DNA of 48,042 nt from Opitutia bacterium. Lineage in GTDB: Bacteria; Verrucomicrobiota; Verrucomicrobiia; Opitutales; Seribacteraceae. Position numbers and translations under genes: made by a program. The stretch is taken from positions 1 to 48,042 of the forward strand of contig NZKY01000025.1 in NCBI GenBank assembly GCA_002694035.1, in the 5' to 3' direction. Shown piece by piece: positions 23,888-33,083 of the stretch. How positions within the stretch are numbered: position 1 is the first letter of the stretch; every line of letters begins with the position of its first letter. The notes beneath the pieces were generated by a model. The model was given only the letters and a program-made list of their open reading frames with translations. It did not search any database and was not told the DNA's origin.

Positions 23888-24598
23888 TAATGTTCTTATT
23901 TCAGCATGAAAAATGGCTGCACATATTAAAACTGGTGAAAAAAAGTTTAAAAAGGGAATAATCCATATTAAAGCACCCAAACTGCCGTAAAGTGTATAAG
24001 ACTGATTGTGGTTGGTATTTGGGTTCTGTATTCTTGTTTTAATAATCCCTTTGAACTCCTTTCCGAGCAAAAAACCGTTCACTAAGACCTGTAAAGCAAA
24101 GCCGAGAGGTGGAAAAAACCAGCCTATTAGGTATATAGGTAGGGCAAGCAAATTTACTAGACTGGCTAGGATAATAAACCGTATGGAGATTATGCAAGAA
24201 GGGACAAAAGTAGGTGCTGGAAGTAATTCGACCTCAGGGTAGTACTTTTCTTGAATGGATTCGATTACTTGATCAATAAAGAGACCGAGAAACGCTGCGT
24301 GAATTGAACCGTAAAAAAAGAATCCAATCAATAGAATTAATGAGACTACAATTATCTGAACAATCCATCTTAACCATGAATTTTGATCTAAAAATTCAAA
24401 GTATGATAAGAGCCAATCAAAAAGGATCCCACCCAAAGAAATTCCAACTATTAAAAAAATGAGAAAAGTTAGGGAAGAAAAAATACTCGACCATATAACA
24501 GGTTTCCAAAACGAACCCTCTTTTAACTGTTCGAAAGCGAGTCTGTAATCCTTAATCATCATCTGTCTGAATATGAAAGGGAACTTTAATTTTTTCAA
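23873..24598 (-). CDS. EI24/CysZ-like integral membrane protein
   Basis: The 241-residue protein has about four transmembrane helices (hydrophobic stretches near 34-60, 78-100, 140-166 and 206-228) and the pattern of EI24 domain proteins, including FVNG-like VLVNGFLLGKEFKGIIKTR. EI24/CysZ members handle sulfate import in some bacteria; the role here is not determinable. Annotated with a TTG start giving MKKLKFPFIFRQ. The ATG-ATG at residues 13-14 (MMIKDY) is an alternative. It is divergent from parE (86-base gap) and convergent with the TPR gene. Confidence 0.7.
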   Translation of the reverse strand: MKKLKFPFIFRQMMIKDYRLAFEQLKEGSFWKPVIWSSIFSSLTFLIFLIVGISLGGILFDWLLSYFEFLDQNSWLRWIVQIIVVSLILLIGFFFYGSIHAAFLGLFIDQVIESIQEKYYPEVELLPAPTFVPSCIISIRFIILASLVNLLALPIYLIGWFFPPLGFALQVLVNGFLLGKEFKGIIKTRIQNPNTNHNQSYTLYGSLGALIWIIPFLNFFSPVLICAAIFHAEIRTLKKSI

Positions 24599-24684
24599 AA
24601 AAATTATAATGTCTCTATTTTCCTGTGGACAAAAAGGGGATTGCTCTCATAAATGATAATAGGTGAACGGGAATTTAGGTAATC

Positions 24685-26622
24685 ATGGCGGAACATAATT
24701 ACACAGCTGATAGTATAAAGTCGTTGGATTGGAAGGAGCATATTCGACTCCGTCCAGGTATGTACATCGGTAAATTGGGCGATGGTTCCTCTGATGATGA
24801 CGGGATTTATGTTCTCCTCAAAGAAGTTTTGGATAATTGTATTGATGAGTTTGTTATGGGATTTGGCAAACAAATCGATATTGAGTGTGATGGACAAAAT
24901 ATAAAGGTTAGGGATCATGGTCGTGGAATTCCCTTAGAAAAATTATTGGATTGTTCATCTAAAATAAATACAGGTGCAAAGTATGATTCTGAGGCATTTA
25001 AGAAATCGGTAGGTTTAAACGGTGTGGGTATAAAAGCCGTTAATGCTTTGTCTACTCAGTTCGATATACAGTCCTTTCGTGATGGAGAGACTCGCAGGAT
25101 TGAATATTCATGTGGAAATCCTGAGCATGTGGATAAGCGTAACAAATCGACCAAGGAAGAAAACGGTACCCTGATTACTTTTACACCGGATGTGGCGATG
25201 TTTAAAAAATTTCGCTTCCGCAATGAATTTGTTGAGCGCATGATGCGCTATTATTCCTACCTTAATAAAGGATTGACCATTCGGTATAATGGGAAAAGAT
25301 TTCGATCAAAAGATGGATTGAAAGATCTTCTTCAGGAAAATCTTTCGGAAGATCCGATTTATCCTTTCATTCACTTGGAGGGCAACGATATTGAAGTTGC
25401 ATTTACCCATATAGACCAATACGGGGAAGATTATTTTTCGTTTGTAAATGGTCAGCACACTACGCAGGGAGGTACACATCAGGCTGCTTTTCGTGAAGGT
25501 TTGGTAAAAACGATTCGAGAGTTTACAAAAAAGAATTTTGATGCACCGGATATACGCGGCGGGCTGGTAGCAGCAATTAGTGTTAAAGTCCAGGAACCAG
25601 TTTTTGAGTCTCAGACTAAAACGAAACTTGGGTCGTTGACCATGTCTCCAGAAGGAGAAACAGTTCGTTCTTTTGTGGGTAATTTTTTAAAGGAAAAACT
25701 TGATAATTATTTGCATAAAAATCCGGACACAGCTGAGGCGATGCATAAAAAGATTCAGCAAAGTGAAAGGGAGAGAAAAGAGCTCAAAGGAATCCAGAAA
25801 ATTGCTCGTGAGCGAGCCAAAAAGAGCAAAGTTCACAATAAGAAGTTAAGAGATTGCCGAGTTCATCTGAATACCAAAGATAAAAATCGTTTTAAAAGTA
25901 CTCTTTTCATCACTGAAGGCGATTCAGCCAGTGGCTCGATCACCAAGGCGAGAGATGTTCAGTTTCAAGCCGTATTCAGTTTAAAGGGCAAACCCCTCAA
26001 TTCATTTGGTCTTACTCGTAAAGTTGTTTATGAAAACGAGGAGTTTAATCTGATTCAAGCTGCACTCGGTATTGAAGAAGATTTGGAGGATTTAAGATAC
26101 AATCAAGTTGTGATTGCAACGGATGCTGATGTTGATGGTATGCACATTCGCCTTTTGTTGATCACTTTTTTTCTACAATTTTTTCCAGAGTTGATCAGGC
26201 AAGGGCACTTGTTTGTTTTACAGACACCTTTGTTCCGGGTTCGAAATAAGAAGAACACATTTTATTGTTATGACGACACTGAGCGTGAAGCTGCCATCAA
26301 GACTCTGGGAAGAAATCCTGAGATTACTAGGTTTAAAGGATTGGGAGAAATTTCACCTGATGAATTTAAACATTTTATTGGGCAGGATATTAGGCTGGAT
26401 CCGGTGAAAATTGACGCTCATGAATCAATCAAAGAAATGTTGAAGTTTTTCATGGGTAAAAACACTCCAGAGAGGCAGCAGTATATCATAAGAAATCTTC
26501 GTTTTGACATCGATATTGTTGATGAAGATAAAAAAACAGAGGGCGAAGATGATTTAACCGAAAAGAAAAAAAAAGTGATTCCCTCACCCAATAATGAGGT
26601 TAAAGACGATGAGGCTGCTTAG
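24685..26622 (+). CDS. parE: type IIA DNA topoisomerase subunit B (topoisomerase IV ParE / GyrB-like)
   Basis: This ATPase subunit drives DNA strand passage. The GHKL site includes E47 and N51 in [11 protein letters not shown], then [10 protein letters not shown] and [11 protein letters not shown]. The TOPRIM domain has [22 protein letters not shown] and [15 protein letters not shown]. At 645 residues it lacks the gyrase-type insertions and ends in an acidic/lysine tail ([15 protein letters not shown]). Its phrases ([28 protein letters not shown]) are of the kind found in Bacteroidetes topoisomerase IV. It is followed after 26 bases by its A subunit, so the pair forms one operon. A weak AGG lies before the ATG. 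Gyrase activity cannot be ruled out. Confidence 0.9.
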   Translation: MAEHNYTADSIKSLDWKEHIRLRPGMYIGKLGDGSSDDDGIYVLLKEVLDNCIDEFVMGFGKQIDIECDGQNIKVRDHGRGIPLEKLLDCSSKINTGAKYDSEAFKKSVGLNGVGIKAVNALSTQFDIQSFRDGETRRIEYSCGNPEHVDKRNKSTKEENGTLITFTPDVAMFKKFRFRNEFVERMMRYYSYLNKGLTIRYNGKRFRSKDGLKDLLQENLSEDPIYPFIHLEGNDIEVAFTHIDQYGEDYFSFVNGQHTTQGGTHQAAFREGLVKTIREFTKKNFDAPDIRGGLVAAISVKVQEPVFESQTKTKLGSLTMSPEGETVRSFVGNFLKEKLDNYLHKNPDTAEAMHKKIQQSERERKELKGIQKIARERAKKSKVHNKKLRDCRVHLNTKDKNRFKSTLFITEGDSASGSITKARDVQFQAVFSLKGKPLNSFGLTRKVVYENEEFNLIQAALGIEEDLEDLRYNQVVIATDADVDGMHIRLLLITFFLQFFPELIRQGHLFVLQTPLFRVRNKKNTFYCYDDTEREAAIKTLGRNPEITRFKGLGEISPDEFKHFIGQDIRLDPVKIDAHESIKEMLKFFMGKNTPERQQYIIRNLRFDIDIVDEDKKTEGEDDLTEKKKKVIPSPNNEVKDDEAA

Positions 26623-26648
26623 TCTTTCTTTATGATTTTCCCGAATTT

Positions 26649-28874
26649 ATGAGCCAGGACGACAACACCGAGGAAGATATTCCAGAAGAGGAAGTTGTTA
26701 GTAAAAAGAGATTTGATCCCGAGTCCCTGTTATCAAGTGATGTTGAGGATAGAGAGAACGACGATGCCATCTATGTGGATGATATGTACGGGGATTGGTT
26801 TCTTGATTACGCATCTTATGTTATTTTGGAACGAGCGGTTCCCCATTCTGATGATGGTCTTAAGCCTGTGCAAAGAAGGATTTTACATTCCATGCGCGAA
26901 TTGGAGGACGGTCGTTACAACAAAGTCGCAAATGTAATTGGTAACACAATGAAATATCACCCCCATGGAGATGCTTCTATTGGGGATGCCATGATTCAAT
27001 TAGGGCAAAAAGATCTATTGATCGACACCCAAGGGAATTGGGGGAATTTACTAACTGGTGATTCTGCAGCCGCACCTCGCTATATCGAAGCCCGTTTAAC
27101 TCCCTTTGCTTTAGAGGTAATATTTAGTCCTAAGGTCACAACATGGGCCTCTTCTTATGACGGAAGAAATAAAGAACCAGTTACATTTCCAGTTAAATTT
27201 CCTTTATTATTAGCCCAGGGTGCAGAGGGAATTGCGGTTGGATTATCGACAAAGATTCTACCTCATAATTTCAATGAGATTTTAGAGTCCTTAATTAACT
27301 CGCTTAGGAAAAAGCCTATCAACTTACTTCCTGACTTTCCACAAGGGGGAATTGCAGACTGCACAGACTACAATGGTGGGGCAAGAGGGGGGCGAGTCCG
27401 GGTTCGAGCCAGGATTGAAAAGATTAAAAAGAACCTACTTAAAATTACAGAAATTCCATTCGGTACAACAACCACGAGCTTGATTGATTCAATTCTGTCT
27501 GCAAATGAGAAGAGTAAGATAAAAATTTCGAAAATTGAAGACAACACAGCTGAGCTGGTTGAAATTCTGATTCATTTACCTTCGACTGTAGCGGCCGATG
27601 ATATTATGCCTGCACTCTATGCATTTACCGATTGTGAGGTTAGTTTAGCTCCGAATGCATGCGTTATTCAAAATAATCATCCCCAGTTTTTATCCGTAAA
27701 TGATATAATCAAATCTGCTGCTTTTCTAACCCGAGATTTACTTCAGCAAGAACTGGAAATCAAATTGGGCGAACTACAGGAAAAATGGCATTTTGCCTCA
27801 CTGGAAAAAATATTTATCGAAAAAAGAATTTATCGAGATATTGAAAAAGAAGAAACATGGGAAGGTGTCATTGCTGCAGTAGATAAAGGTTTGAAACCTT
27901 ATCTGAAAATGTTTCATCGCGAAATCACAGAGGATGATATTCTTAAGCTTTTGGAAATTAAGATTAAGCGTATTTCCAAATTTGATTCCTTTAGAGCGGA
28001 CGAATTAATTAAAGGGTTCGAGGATGAAATTGAAGAAGTAAAGGGTCATCTTAGTCAGATGACAAGATATACGATTCGCTATTTCAAAGAGCTTATTAAG
28101 AAATATGGGAAGGGTAGGGAACGTAAGACTGAATTAAGCATTGATGAAAATGGAGAGCTATCTGCATTTGACAAAATTGTTGCCTCAAAAGTGGTGGTTG
28201 CCAGCGAAACCTTATTCATAAACCGGAAGGATGGCTTTGCCGGATATGGACTGAAAAAGGATGAAGCAATTGAGAAGTGTTCCGACCTTGATGATGTTCT
28301 TGTAATTGGAAAAAATGGAGTCATGAAAGTCATGAAGATTGCCGATAAAATGTTTGTGGGTAAAAATCCTATACGAATTGCCGTTTTTCGTCGAGATGAC
28401 CAAAAAGTCTACAATATGGTTTATCGTGATGGTGCATCAGGAAGATTATATGCAAAAAAATTCAAAATAGGTGGGATTACCAGAGATAAAGAATACCCAC
28501 TCTTTAAAGTTCATTCCAAAAGCAGAATTTTTTATTTTGCAGTTCATGATTCTGAGAAAAAAAATAGTAGAATTTTAGTTCATATTGATCCCGATCTTAA
28601 ACGTGTGAGAGATAAAGTAATCGAATTTGATTTTTCATGGATCGAGTTACAAGGTAGATCAGTAAAAGGAAGCACACTTACGGCTCATAAAATAGATCGA
28701 GTGATTAATGCTCCTAAAACAGATGAGATAACGGAAGAAAATCCTTCTGAGGAAAAAAAATCTAATAAAACGGAATCCGAACCTGAAAAAAAAATTCAAA
28801 CGGATAAAACTGTGACTCCATCTCAAAATGGTATAAAGAAAGATCAGGTAACCTTCGATTTTGATAATAATTAA
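26649..28874 (+). CDS. parC: type IIA DNA topoisomerase subunit A (topoisomerase IV ParC / GyrA-like)
   Basis: The A subunit breaks and rejoins DNA. The 741 residues have the usual core: LDYASYVILERAVPHSDDGLKPVQRRIL (residues 52-79), KYHPHGDASIGDAM, and catalytic Y145 in AAAPRYIEARL. An acidic leader of about 40 residues (MSQDDNTEEDIPEEE) precedes the core. The C-terminal domain (about 510-690) retains only fragments of the beta-pinwheel and no canonical GyrA box (QRRGGRG) was seen, favouring a topoisomerase IV-like role. The tail is rich in Lys and Glu. It is 26 bases downstream of parE. Confidence 0.9.
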   Translation: MSQDDNTEEDIPEEEVVSKKRFDPESLLSSDVEDRENDDAIYVDDMYGDWFLDYASYVILERAVPHSDDGLKPVQRRILHSMRELEDGRYNKVANVIGNTMKYHPHGDASIGDAMIQLGQKDLLIDTQGNWGNLLTGDSAAAPRYIEARLTPFALEVIFSPKVTTWASSYDGRNKEPVTFPVKFPLLLAQGAEGIAVGLSTKILPHNFNEILESLINSLRKKPINLLPDFPQGGIADCTDYNGGARGGRVRVRARIEKIKKNLLKITEIPFGTTTTSLIDSILSANEKSKIKISKIEDNTAELVEILIHLPSTVAADDIMPALYAFTDCEVSLAPNACVIQNNHPQFLSVNDIIKSAAFLTRDLLQQELEIKLGELQEKWHFASLEKIFIEKRIYRDIEKEETWEGVIAAVDKGLKPYLKMFHREITEDDILKLLEIKIKRISKFDSFRADELIKGFEDEIEEVKGHLSQMTRYTIRYFKELIKKYGKGRERKTELSIDENGELSAFDKIVASKVVVASETLFINRKDGFAGYGLKKDEAIEKCSDLDDVLVIGKNGVMKVMKIADKMFVGKNPIRIAVFRRDDQKVYNMVYRDGASGRLYAKKFKIGGITRDKEYPLFKVHSKSRIFYFAVHDSEKKNSRILVHIDPDLKRVRDKVIEFDFSWIELQGRSVKGSTLTAHKIDRVINAPKTDEITEENPSEEKKSNKTESEPEKKIQTDKTVTPSQNGIKKDQVTFDFDNN

Positions 28875-28907
28875 TGATTCCATTTCTGATCTAGTGTAAA
28901 ATGTTAT

Positions 28908-29576
28908 TTGGATTTTATGATTGGTCAGTTGTCCAAAGAAGAAATTAATAGAAAATTATTACACATAGTTGCCGTCGCTTTACCTGGAATTATTTTTTAC
29001 GCACCTAAAACTACGTACTTAAGTAAATTGGATGCTAGTTACATTGTTATTTTTCTTCTTTTCTTTTCTTTAGTTATCGAATTCGCCCGTTTTAAATTTT
29101 CTGGTTTTGGTCAATTTTTTACCCGTTCATTTGGTTTAATGCTTAGAGAAGAGGAAAACAGACAACTCACGGGAGCAACTTATATTTTGGCTGGTGCCGG
29201 AATTTGTAGCTTTTTATCTTTAATCAGTGAATTGGCAACTGGTGTATGTTTTTTATGTTTAACACTTTTCATAATTGGTGATGCAGCAGCTGCTATAGTT
29301 GGTAAAGCAATTGGTAGAATTAAGTTTAGAAAAAAAACTCTGGAGGGTGGAATTGCGTGTTTTTTAACTTGTTTTCTGATTTCCTTTTTTATTTTTCCTG
29401 AACTACCATATTTTGTTAGTTCCCTGGGAGTAGAGCTTTCAATCTATCAAATTGTGATTATTTCCTTAACAATATCCTTTCTTGAATTTTTCCCTTTAAA
29501 ATATGGGGCATATGTTTTGAATGATAATCTTTATGTCCCGGCGATTACAAGTCTGGTTGCTATGCTACTGGTTTAG
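28908..29576 (+). CDS. SEC59/DGK1/VTE5-type lipid kinase (CTP-dependent phytol/dolichol/diacylglycerol kinase family)
   Basis: This 222-residue, six-to-seven helix membrane protein carries the family's signatures: NRKLLHIVAVALPG near the N-terminus, IGDAAAAIVGKAIGR at about 124-138, and KTLEGGIACFLTCF, which line the CTP-binding site in the DGK1 family. It probably phosphorylates an isoprenoid or lipid alcohol at the inner membrane; the substrate is not readable. A TTG start (MDFMIGQL) or ATG at 28917 (MIGQL) is possible. It follows parC by 33 bases and its 3' end overlaps the convergent DUF3293 gene by 17 bases. Confidence 0.75.
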   Translation: MDFMIGQLSKEEINRKLLHIVAVALPGIIFYAPKTTYLSKLDASYIVIFLLFFSLVIEFARFKFSGFGQFFTRSFGLMLREEENRQLTGATYILAGAGICSFLSLISELATGVCFLCLTLFIIGDAAAAIVGKAIGRIKFRKKTLEGGIACFLTCFLISFFIFPELPYFVSSLGVELSIYQIVIISLTISFLEFFPLKYGAYVLNDNLYVPAITSLVAMLLV

Positions 29577-29955
29577 TGATCACTCGATCACTGAATTTTC
29601 CCAAGGGGAAATTTGATTGGGTTGAACATTCAAGAATTTTCAGATTATTATCGTAAATAAAAAATACGGCTCTTTGGCGAAATCTTTTTGCGATCTTTAA
29701 AGTCTGCTCTTTTGAAATTTTCACGATAAAACTTTCCTCTTTATGCTGAAAGTCGGGTGAACATCCAATAACAGGTATTATGTGGTTCGTAAATTGATTC
29801 AGTTCAGACTGGAGTAAAAAATTATTCTTAACATTTTTTCTTCGCTCTAATAATTCATCCATTGGATTAAAGGCAGTAAGAATGAAAAAACTTTTCGGCA
29901 GATTTTTTGTAATTATGGGCAGAATAAAAACAGTGGATTTATAAACCTCTTTCAC
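29560..29955 (-). CDS. DUF3293 domain protein
   Basis: This short, 131-residue cytosolic protein resembles DUF3293: FFILTAFNPMDELLERRKNVKNN near residues 23-45, the later GCSPDFQHKEESFIVKISKEQTLKIAKRFRQRAVFFI (residues 64-100), and the aromatic C-terminal part. Function of the family is unknown. No signal peptide or helix is visible. The 3' end overlaps the lipid kinase gene by 17 bases, with a strong hairpin across the shared region. It is monocistronic. Confidence 0.7.
   Translation of the reverse strand: MKEVYKSTVFILPIITKNLPKSFFILTAFNPMDELLERRKNVKNNFLLQSELNQFTNHIIPVIGCSPDFQHKEESFIVKISKEQTLKIAKRFRQRAVFFIYDNNLKILECSTQSNFPLGKFSDRVITKPVA
29575..29599 (+). terminator. candidate terminator hairpin across a convergent gene overlap
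   Basis: AGTGATC (29575-29581) pairs exactly with GATCACT (29586-29592) around the four-base loop ACTC, starting inside the stop codon of the lipid kinase gene, and is followed by T4 at 29596-29599. The hairpin also lies inside the last codons of the convergent DUF3293 gene. The T-run is short, so intrinsic termination is likely only in the plus direction. Confidence 0.4.
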
Positions 29956-30101
29956 TTTCTAAATTTATTCGAGACGATTTAGAGGCATTAGTAACGGGAT
30001 ATTGCCAGTCCGAAATGCTTTTGCTTAATAAATGAAATTTGATAAAATCAACACATAAAAATTGATTTTTCTGAATAAGTAATAGTGAGGAATTAAGGTA
30101 T

Positions 30102-31433
30102 TTAGCTGAGGCCTTTAACTTCCCAGCCTTTTCTGTATTTTCTTTTTACTAACTCTGTCGCCTTTTGATTATTTTTAAAAGCCAGTTTTGGAGCATCCCA
30201 GATTAATTCCTCTTTTGGGAATCTTGTTGCAATTCCTCCCAAGAGAACAGTCTCCGTAAGCGGACCAGAATAGTCAAAGTTTGCTGAAGGTAATGGACCT
30301 TCACCTCTTACGGCATCAATAAAACTATGCCAATGATGCTGGCTTGCGACCACTTCCATTTTAAAATCTTTAAATCGTTTTTGAGGAAATAATTTAGGCA
30401 TTCCAACGTGAGGAATTAGCATAGTCCCTTTTGTCCCAACAACCACAGAACCTTGGCTAGGTAATTTTTGTCCTTCAACTAAATTTACAATATGTTTGGG
30501 TGGTTTGGCTGATCCATCATACCAAGTAACAGGAAGAGTTTTATTTTTGGAATACTGGTTTTCAGGAAATGAGTAGTGAATGATAGCATCGAAACCCCAA
30601 TTGTCCTGATTTGGCTTTGGACCTTCTGATCTTAGTGATATGGGATAAGTTAAACCTAAAGCTTTAAAGGTCGGATCATAAATATGGCATCCCATATCTC
30701 CGAATGTTCCTGTTCCATAGTCTAAACGTTTGCGCCATTGTCCGGGATGATAATATTTATTAATAAAATTTGTGTAGGGGGCTGGGCCGATCCATGCATC
30801 CCAATCAAATCCTTCTGGAATAGGATCTTTTTTATTAGGTTTTGGATTTGAATCACCCCACCTTTTACCGCTGAAAGAATGAGCCTCTACAATTTTACCT
30901 ATTACGCCATCGTGGACCAGTTTTACAGCAGTTCGATATTCTTTGGCAGAATGTATTTGAATACCCATTTGGGTAACAATCTTATTTTCCTTTGCATATT
31001 CAGTTAGCATTCGAGCTTCAAAAACATCATGGCTTAGAGGTTTTTGGCCATACACATGGAGTCCTAGTTGCATTGCAGACATTCCCATACAAGCATGAAG
31101 GTGGTCAGGTGTTGATACATTAACAGAATCAAGTTTTTTTCCTTCCTCATCGAGCATTTCTCTCCAATCAGAATATACTTTTGCACCCTTGAGTCTTGCT
31201 TGTGCCTGCCTTCTTCGATTCGGGTCTACTTCAGCAACTGCGATCAAATCAACATTTGGATGTGTTTTTATTTGACCAAGATCCGTCCCTGCCATTCCAG
31301 ATCCGCCAAAGCTAGCATGACTTACCCGGTCATTTGGAGAAGTTTTTGCCCATGATGTTGATGCAATATAAGGAGCCAATATTGCACCAGATATTTGTTT
31401 AATATGATTTCTTCGTGATTGCGAGAGATTCAT
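30102..31433 (-). CDS. Tat-exported Gfo/Idh/MocA family oxidoreductase
   Basis: The 443-residue protein begins with a twin-arginine-type leader (SRRNHIKQISGAIL at residues 6-19) and then an NAD-binding Rossmann fold (SHASFGGSGMAGTDLG). The usual EKP motif is QKPLSHD, keeping the catalytic-region Lys but changing Glu to Gln. The C-terminal domain has long insertions typical of the secreted Planctomycetes-Verrucomicrobia subgroup. Such proteins are thought to oxidise or rearrange sugars outside the cytoplasm; substrate unknown. It is the last gene of the sulfatase cluster, 94 bases after the sulfatase gene at 31528-33072. Confidence 0.88.
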   Translation of the reverse strand: MNLSQSRRNHIKQISGAILAPYIASTSWAKTSPNDRVSHASFGGSGMAGTDLGQIKTHPNVDLIAVAEVDPNRRRQAQARLKGAKVYSDWREMLDEEGKKLDSVNVSTPDHLHACMGMSAMQLGLHVYGQKPLSHDVFEARMLTEYAKENKIVTQMGIQIHSAKEYRTAVKLVHDGVIGKIVEAHSFSGKRWGDSNPKPNKKDPIPEGFDWDAWIGPAPYTNFINKYYHPGQWRKRLDYGTGTFGDMGCHIYDPTFKALGLTYPISLRSEGPKPNQDNWGFDAIIHYSFPENQYSKNKTLPVTWYDGSAKPPKHIVNLVEGQKLPSQGSVVVGTKGTMLIPHVGMPKLFPQKRFKDFKMEVVASQHHWHSFIDAVRGEGPLPSANFDYSGPLTETVLLGGIATRFPKEELIWDAPKLAFKNNQKATELVKRKYRKGWEVKGLS

Positions 31434-31527
31434 AAAAGATGAAGTTACATATGTGAAATTATAGGGTCAACCACTCACTTTCTAATTTTTAACAAATGTC
31501 TAGACCTACTAGTTAATCTTAAAAACC

Positions 31528-33072
31528 TTAATCGCTCTCAAAAAACTTGTTTTTTAGATATGAAAGCCTTTTTTGAAGCCTTTTTATTTCAGGGTTTAAA
31601 ATTTTTTTTCCGAACAAGTTATTCAATTCCATGGGATCATTTTTTAAGTCGTAGAACTCCCATTGATTAAACTCATAAAAAGAAATTAATTTATATCTTT
31701 CATCACGAATGCCTTCATGCCTTGGCATATTGTATGGCCCTCTTTTTTCAGGTGTTCCACCATCAAAATATTGATATAATATATCTTTTCTCCATGGAAT
31801 ATCGGAATCGTTTGAAAAAAGAGGTTGAAGGGCCAATCCATGGACCGTATTAGGTACAGGTAAGCAAGCTGCCTTAAGCAATGTAGGGGCAAGATCTATG
31901 TTCTGTACTAATTTTACAATCTTTGAACTAGGAGAAATGGTCCCAGGCCAACGCATGATTAGCGGTGATTTAAAGCTTTCTTCATACATCCAACGCTTTT
32001 CAGCCCATCCATGTTCCCCAGTAAAAAAACCCTGGTCTGAACTGTAGATTAACAGAGTATTTTTAGACAGTTTATTTTGATCAAGATAATCTAGAATCCG
32101 TCCTATTTGGTCGTCTAATCCATCTATACAGCGAACATAATCTTTAATAAAGCGTTGATAAATGTAGAGTGATTTTGCTTTACCTTCTAACTTGTTCTCT
32201 TCGATTAACTTTCGGTACCGTAGGTTTCTTTGGTCATAAGCTGAATGCCAGGCTTTTCGTTGTTTTAAATTCATCTCAGATAGGAATGGTGGGCGAATTT
32301 TTGGATTTTTATTTATTTCGTCCATTGTTGGAGCAATATTTAAGACATGCCCCTTCATTCCCTTCAGTGCCATCCATGTTTTCGATACAAAAGAGGAACG
32401 CGTAGAAAAATTATCAAAAAATGTATTTGGTACTGGAAATTCGATTTCATCATAGCCTTTCATACGATTAATTGGGGGTAGGCGATGAATATGTGGGACT
32501 TTGTATTGAGCACACAGTAAGAAAGGCTTTTTTGGATCTCTTTTTTTCAACCAATGAAGGGCTTTGTCGGTGATGATCTTAGTGGAATGTCCTGTTACTT
32601 TACTTTCACCGGCAGGTGAAAGAAAAGTTGGATTAAAATAAGATCCTTGACCTCCTTTACCGGAAAGAATTTCCCAGCTTTGAAATTCATCGGTGGGATT
32701 TCCCTTGAGGTGCCATTTTCCAATTAGCCCAGTTTGGTAACCTGATTTTCCTATTTCTCTTGTGAAGACCCATTGTTTACCATTCCATTTGGAACTGTTT
32801 CCTATCACTCCATTTGACAAGCTGTGTTTGCCAGTAAGGATGGCTGCTCGACTAGGGCAACAGATTGAATTCACATTGAATGAATTAGTAAAAATTGCAC
32901 CCTCTCTGGCTATGCGATCAAGATTTGGGGTGCTGTTGATTGATCCGGGATAAGCACCAATGGTCCGTAGTGCATGATCATCGCTTAAGAGAAAAAGAAT
33001 ATTCGGTCTTGATTCTCCATATGAGGAAATTAGTAAGAAAGTGAATAGCGATTGCAGATTCAAAATTTTCAC
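31528..33072 (-). CDS. formylglycine-dependent sulfatase (S1_8/S1_11-like)
   Basis: The 514-residue protein has a short signal segment (MKILNLQSLFTFLLISSYG), metal-binding DDH at 31-33, and the sulfatase motif C71-C-P-S-R75, where C71 would be converted to formylglycine. GKWHL and ILSGKGGQGSYFNP (as in GlcNAc-6-sulfatase or sulfamidase type sulfatases) and SSDQGFFTGEHGW are present. Ending with WEFYDLKNDPMELNNLF, it has a complete length. The start is GTG. It follows the sulfatase-GH50 gene by 11 bases. The formylglycine-generating enzyme is not in this window. The actual sulfated sugar is uncertain; an N-acetylglucosamine-type substrate would fit nagB in the cluster. Confidence 0.9.
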   Translation of the reverse strand: MKILNLQSLFTFLLISSYGESRPNILFLLSDDHALRTIGAYPGSINSTPNLDRIAREGAIFTNSFNVNSICCPSRAAILTGKHSLSNGVIGNSSKWNGKQWVFTREIGKSGYQTGLIGKWHLKGNPTDEFQSWEILSGKGGQGSYFNPTFLSPAGESKVTGHSTKIITDKALHWLKKRDPKKPFLLCAQYKVPHIHRLPPINRMKGYDEIEFPVPNTFFDNFSTRSSFVSKTWMALKGMKGHVLNIAPTMDEINKNPKIRPPFLSEMNLKQRKAWHSAYDQRNLRYRKLIEENKLEGKAKSLYIYQRFIKDYVRCIDGLDDQIGRILDYLDQNKLSKNTLLIYSSDQGFFTGEHGWAEKRWMYEESFKSPLIMRWPGTISPSSKIVKLVQNIDLAPTLLKAACLPVPNTVHGLALQPLFSNDSDIPWRKDILYQYFDGGTPEKRGPYNMPRHEGIRDERYKLISFYEFNQWEFYDLKNDPMELNNLFGKKILNPEIKRLQKRLSYLKNKFFESD

Positions 33073-33083
33073 GATACTTCTCT

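Noticed and set aside
29956-30101. Small RNA or gene in the 146-base gap between DUF3293 and the Gfo/Idh gene
   Set aside because: Only A+T-rich sequence with no strong hairpin, open frame or conserved motif was seen.
31434-31527. Operator in the gap before the Tat-exported Gfo/Idh gene (ACATATGT dyad)
   Set aside because: The eight-base dyad is short and expected by chance in A+T-rich DNA.
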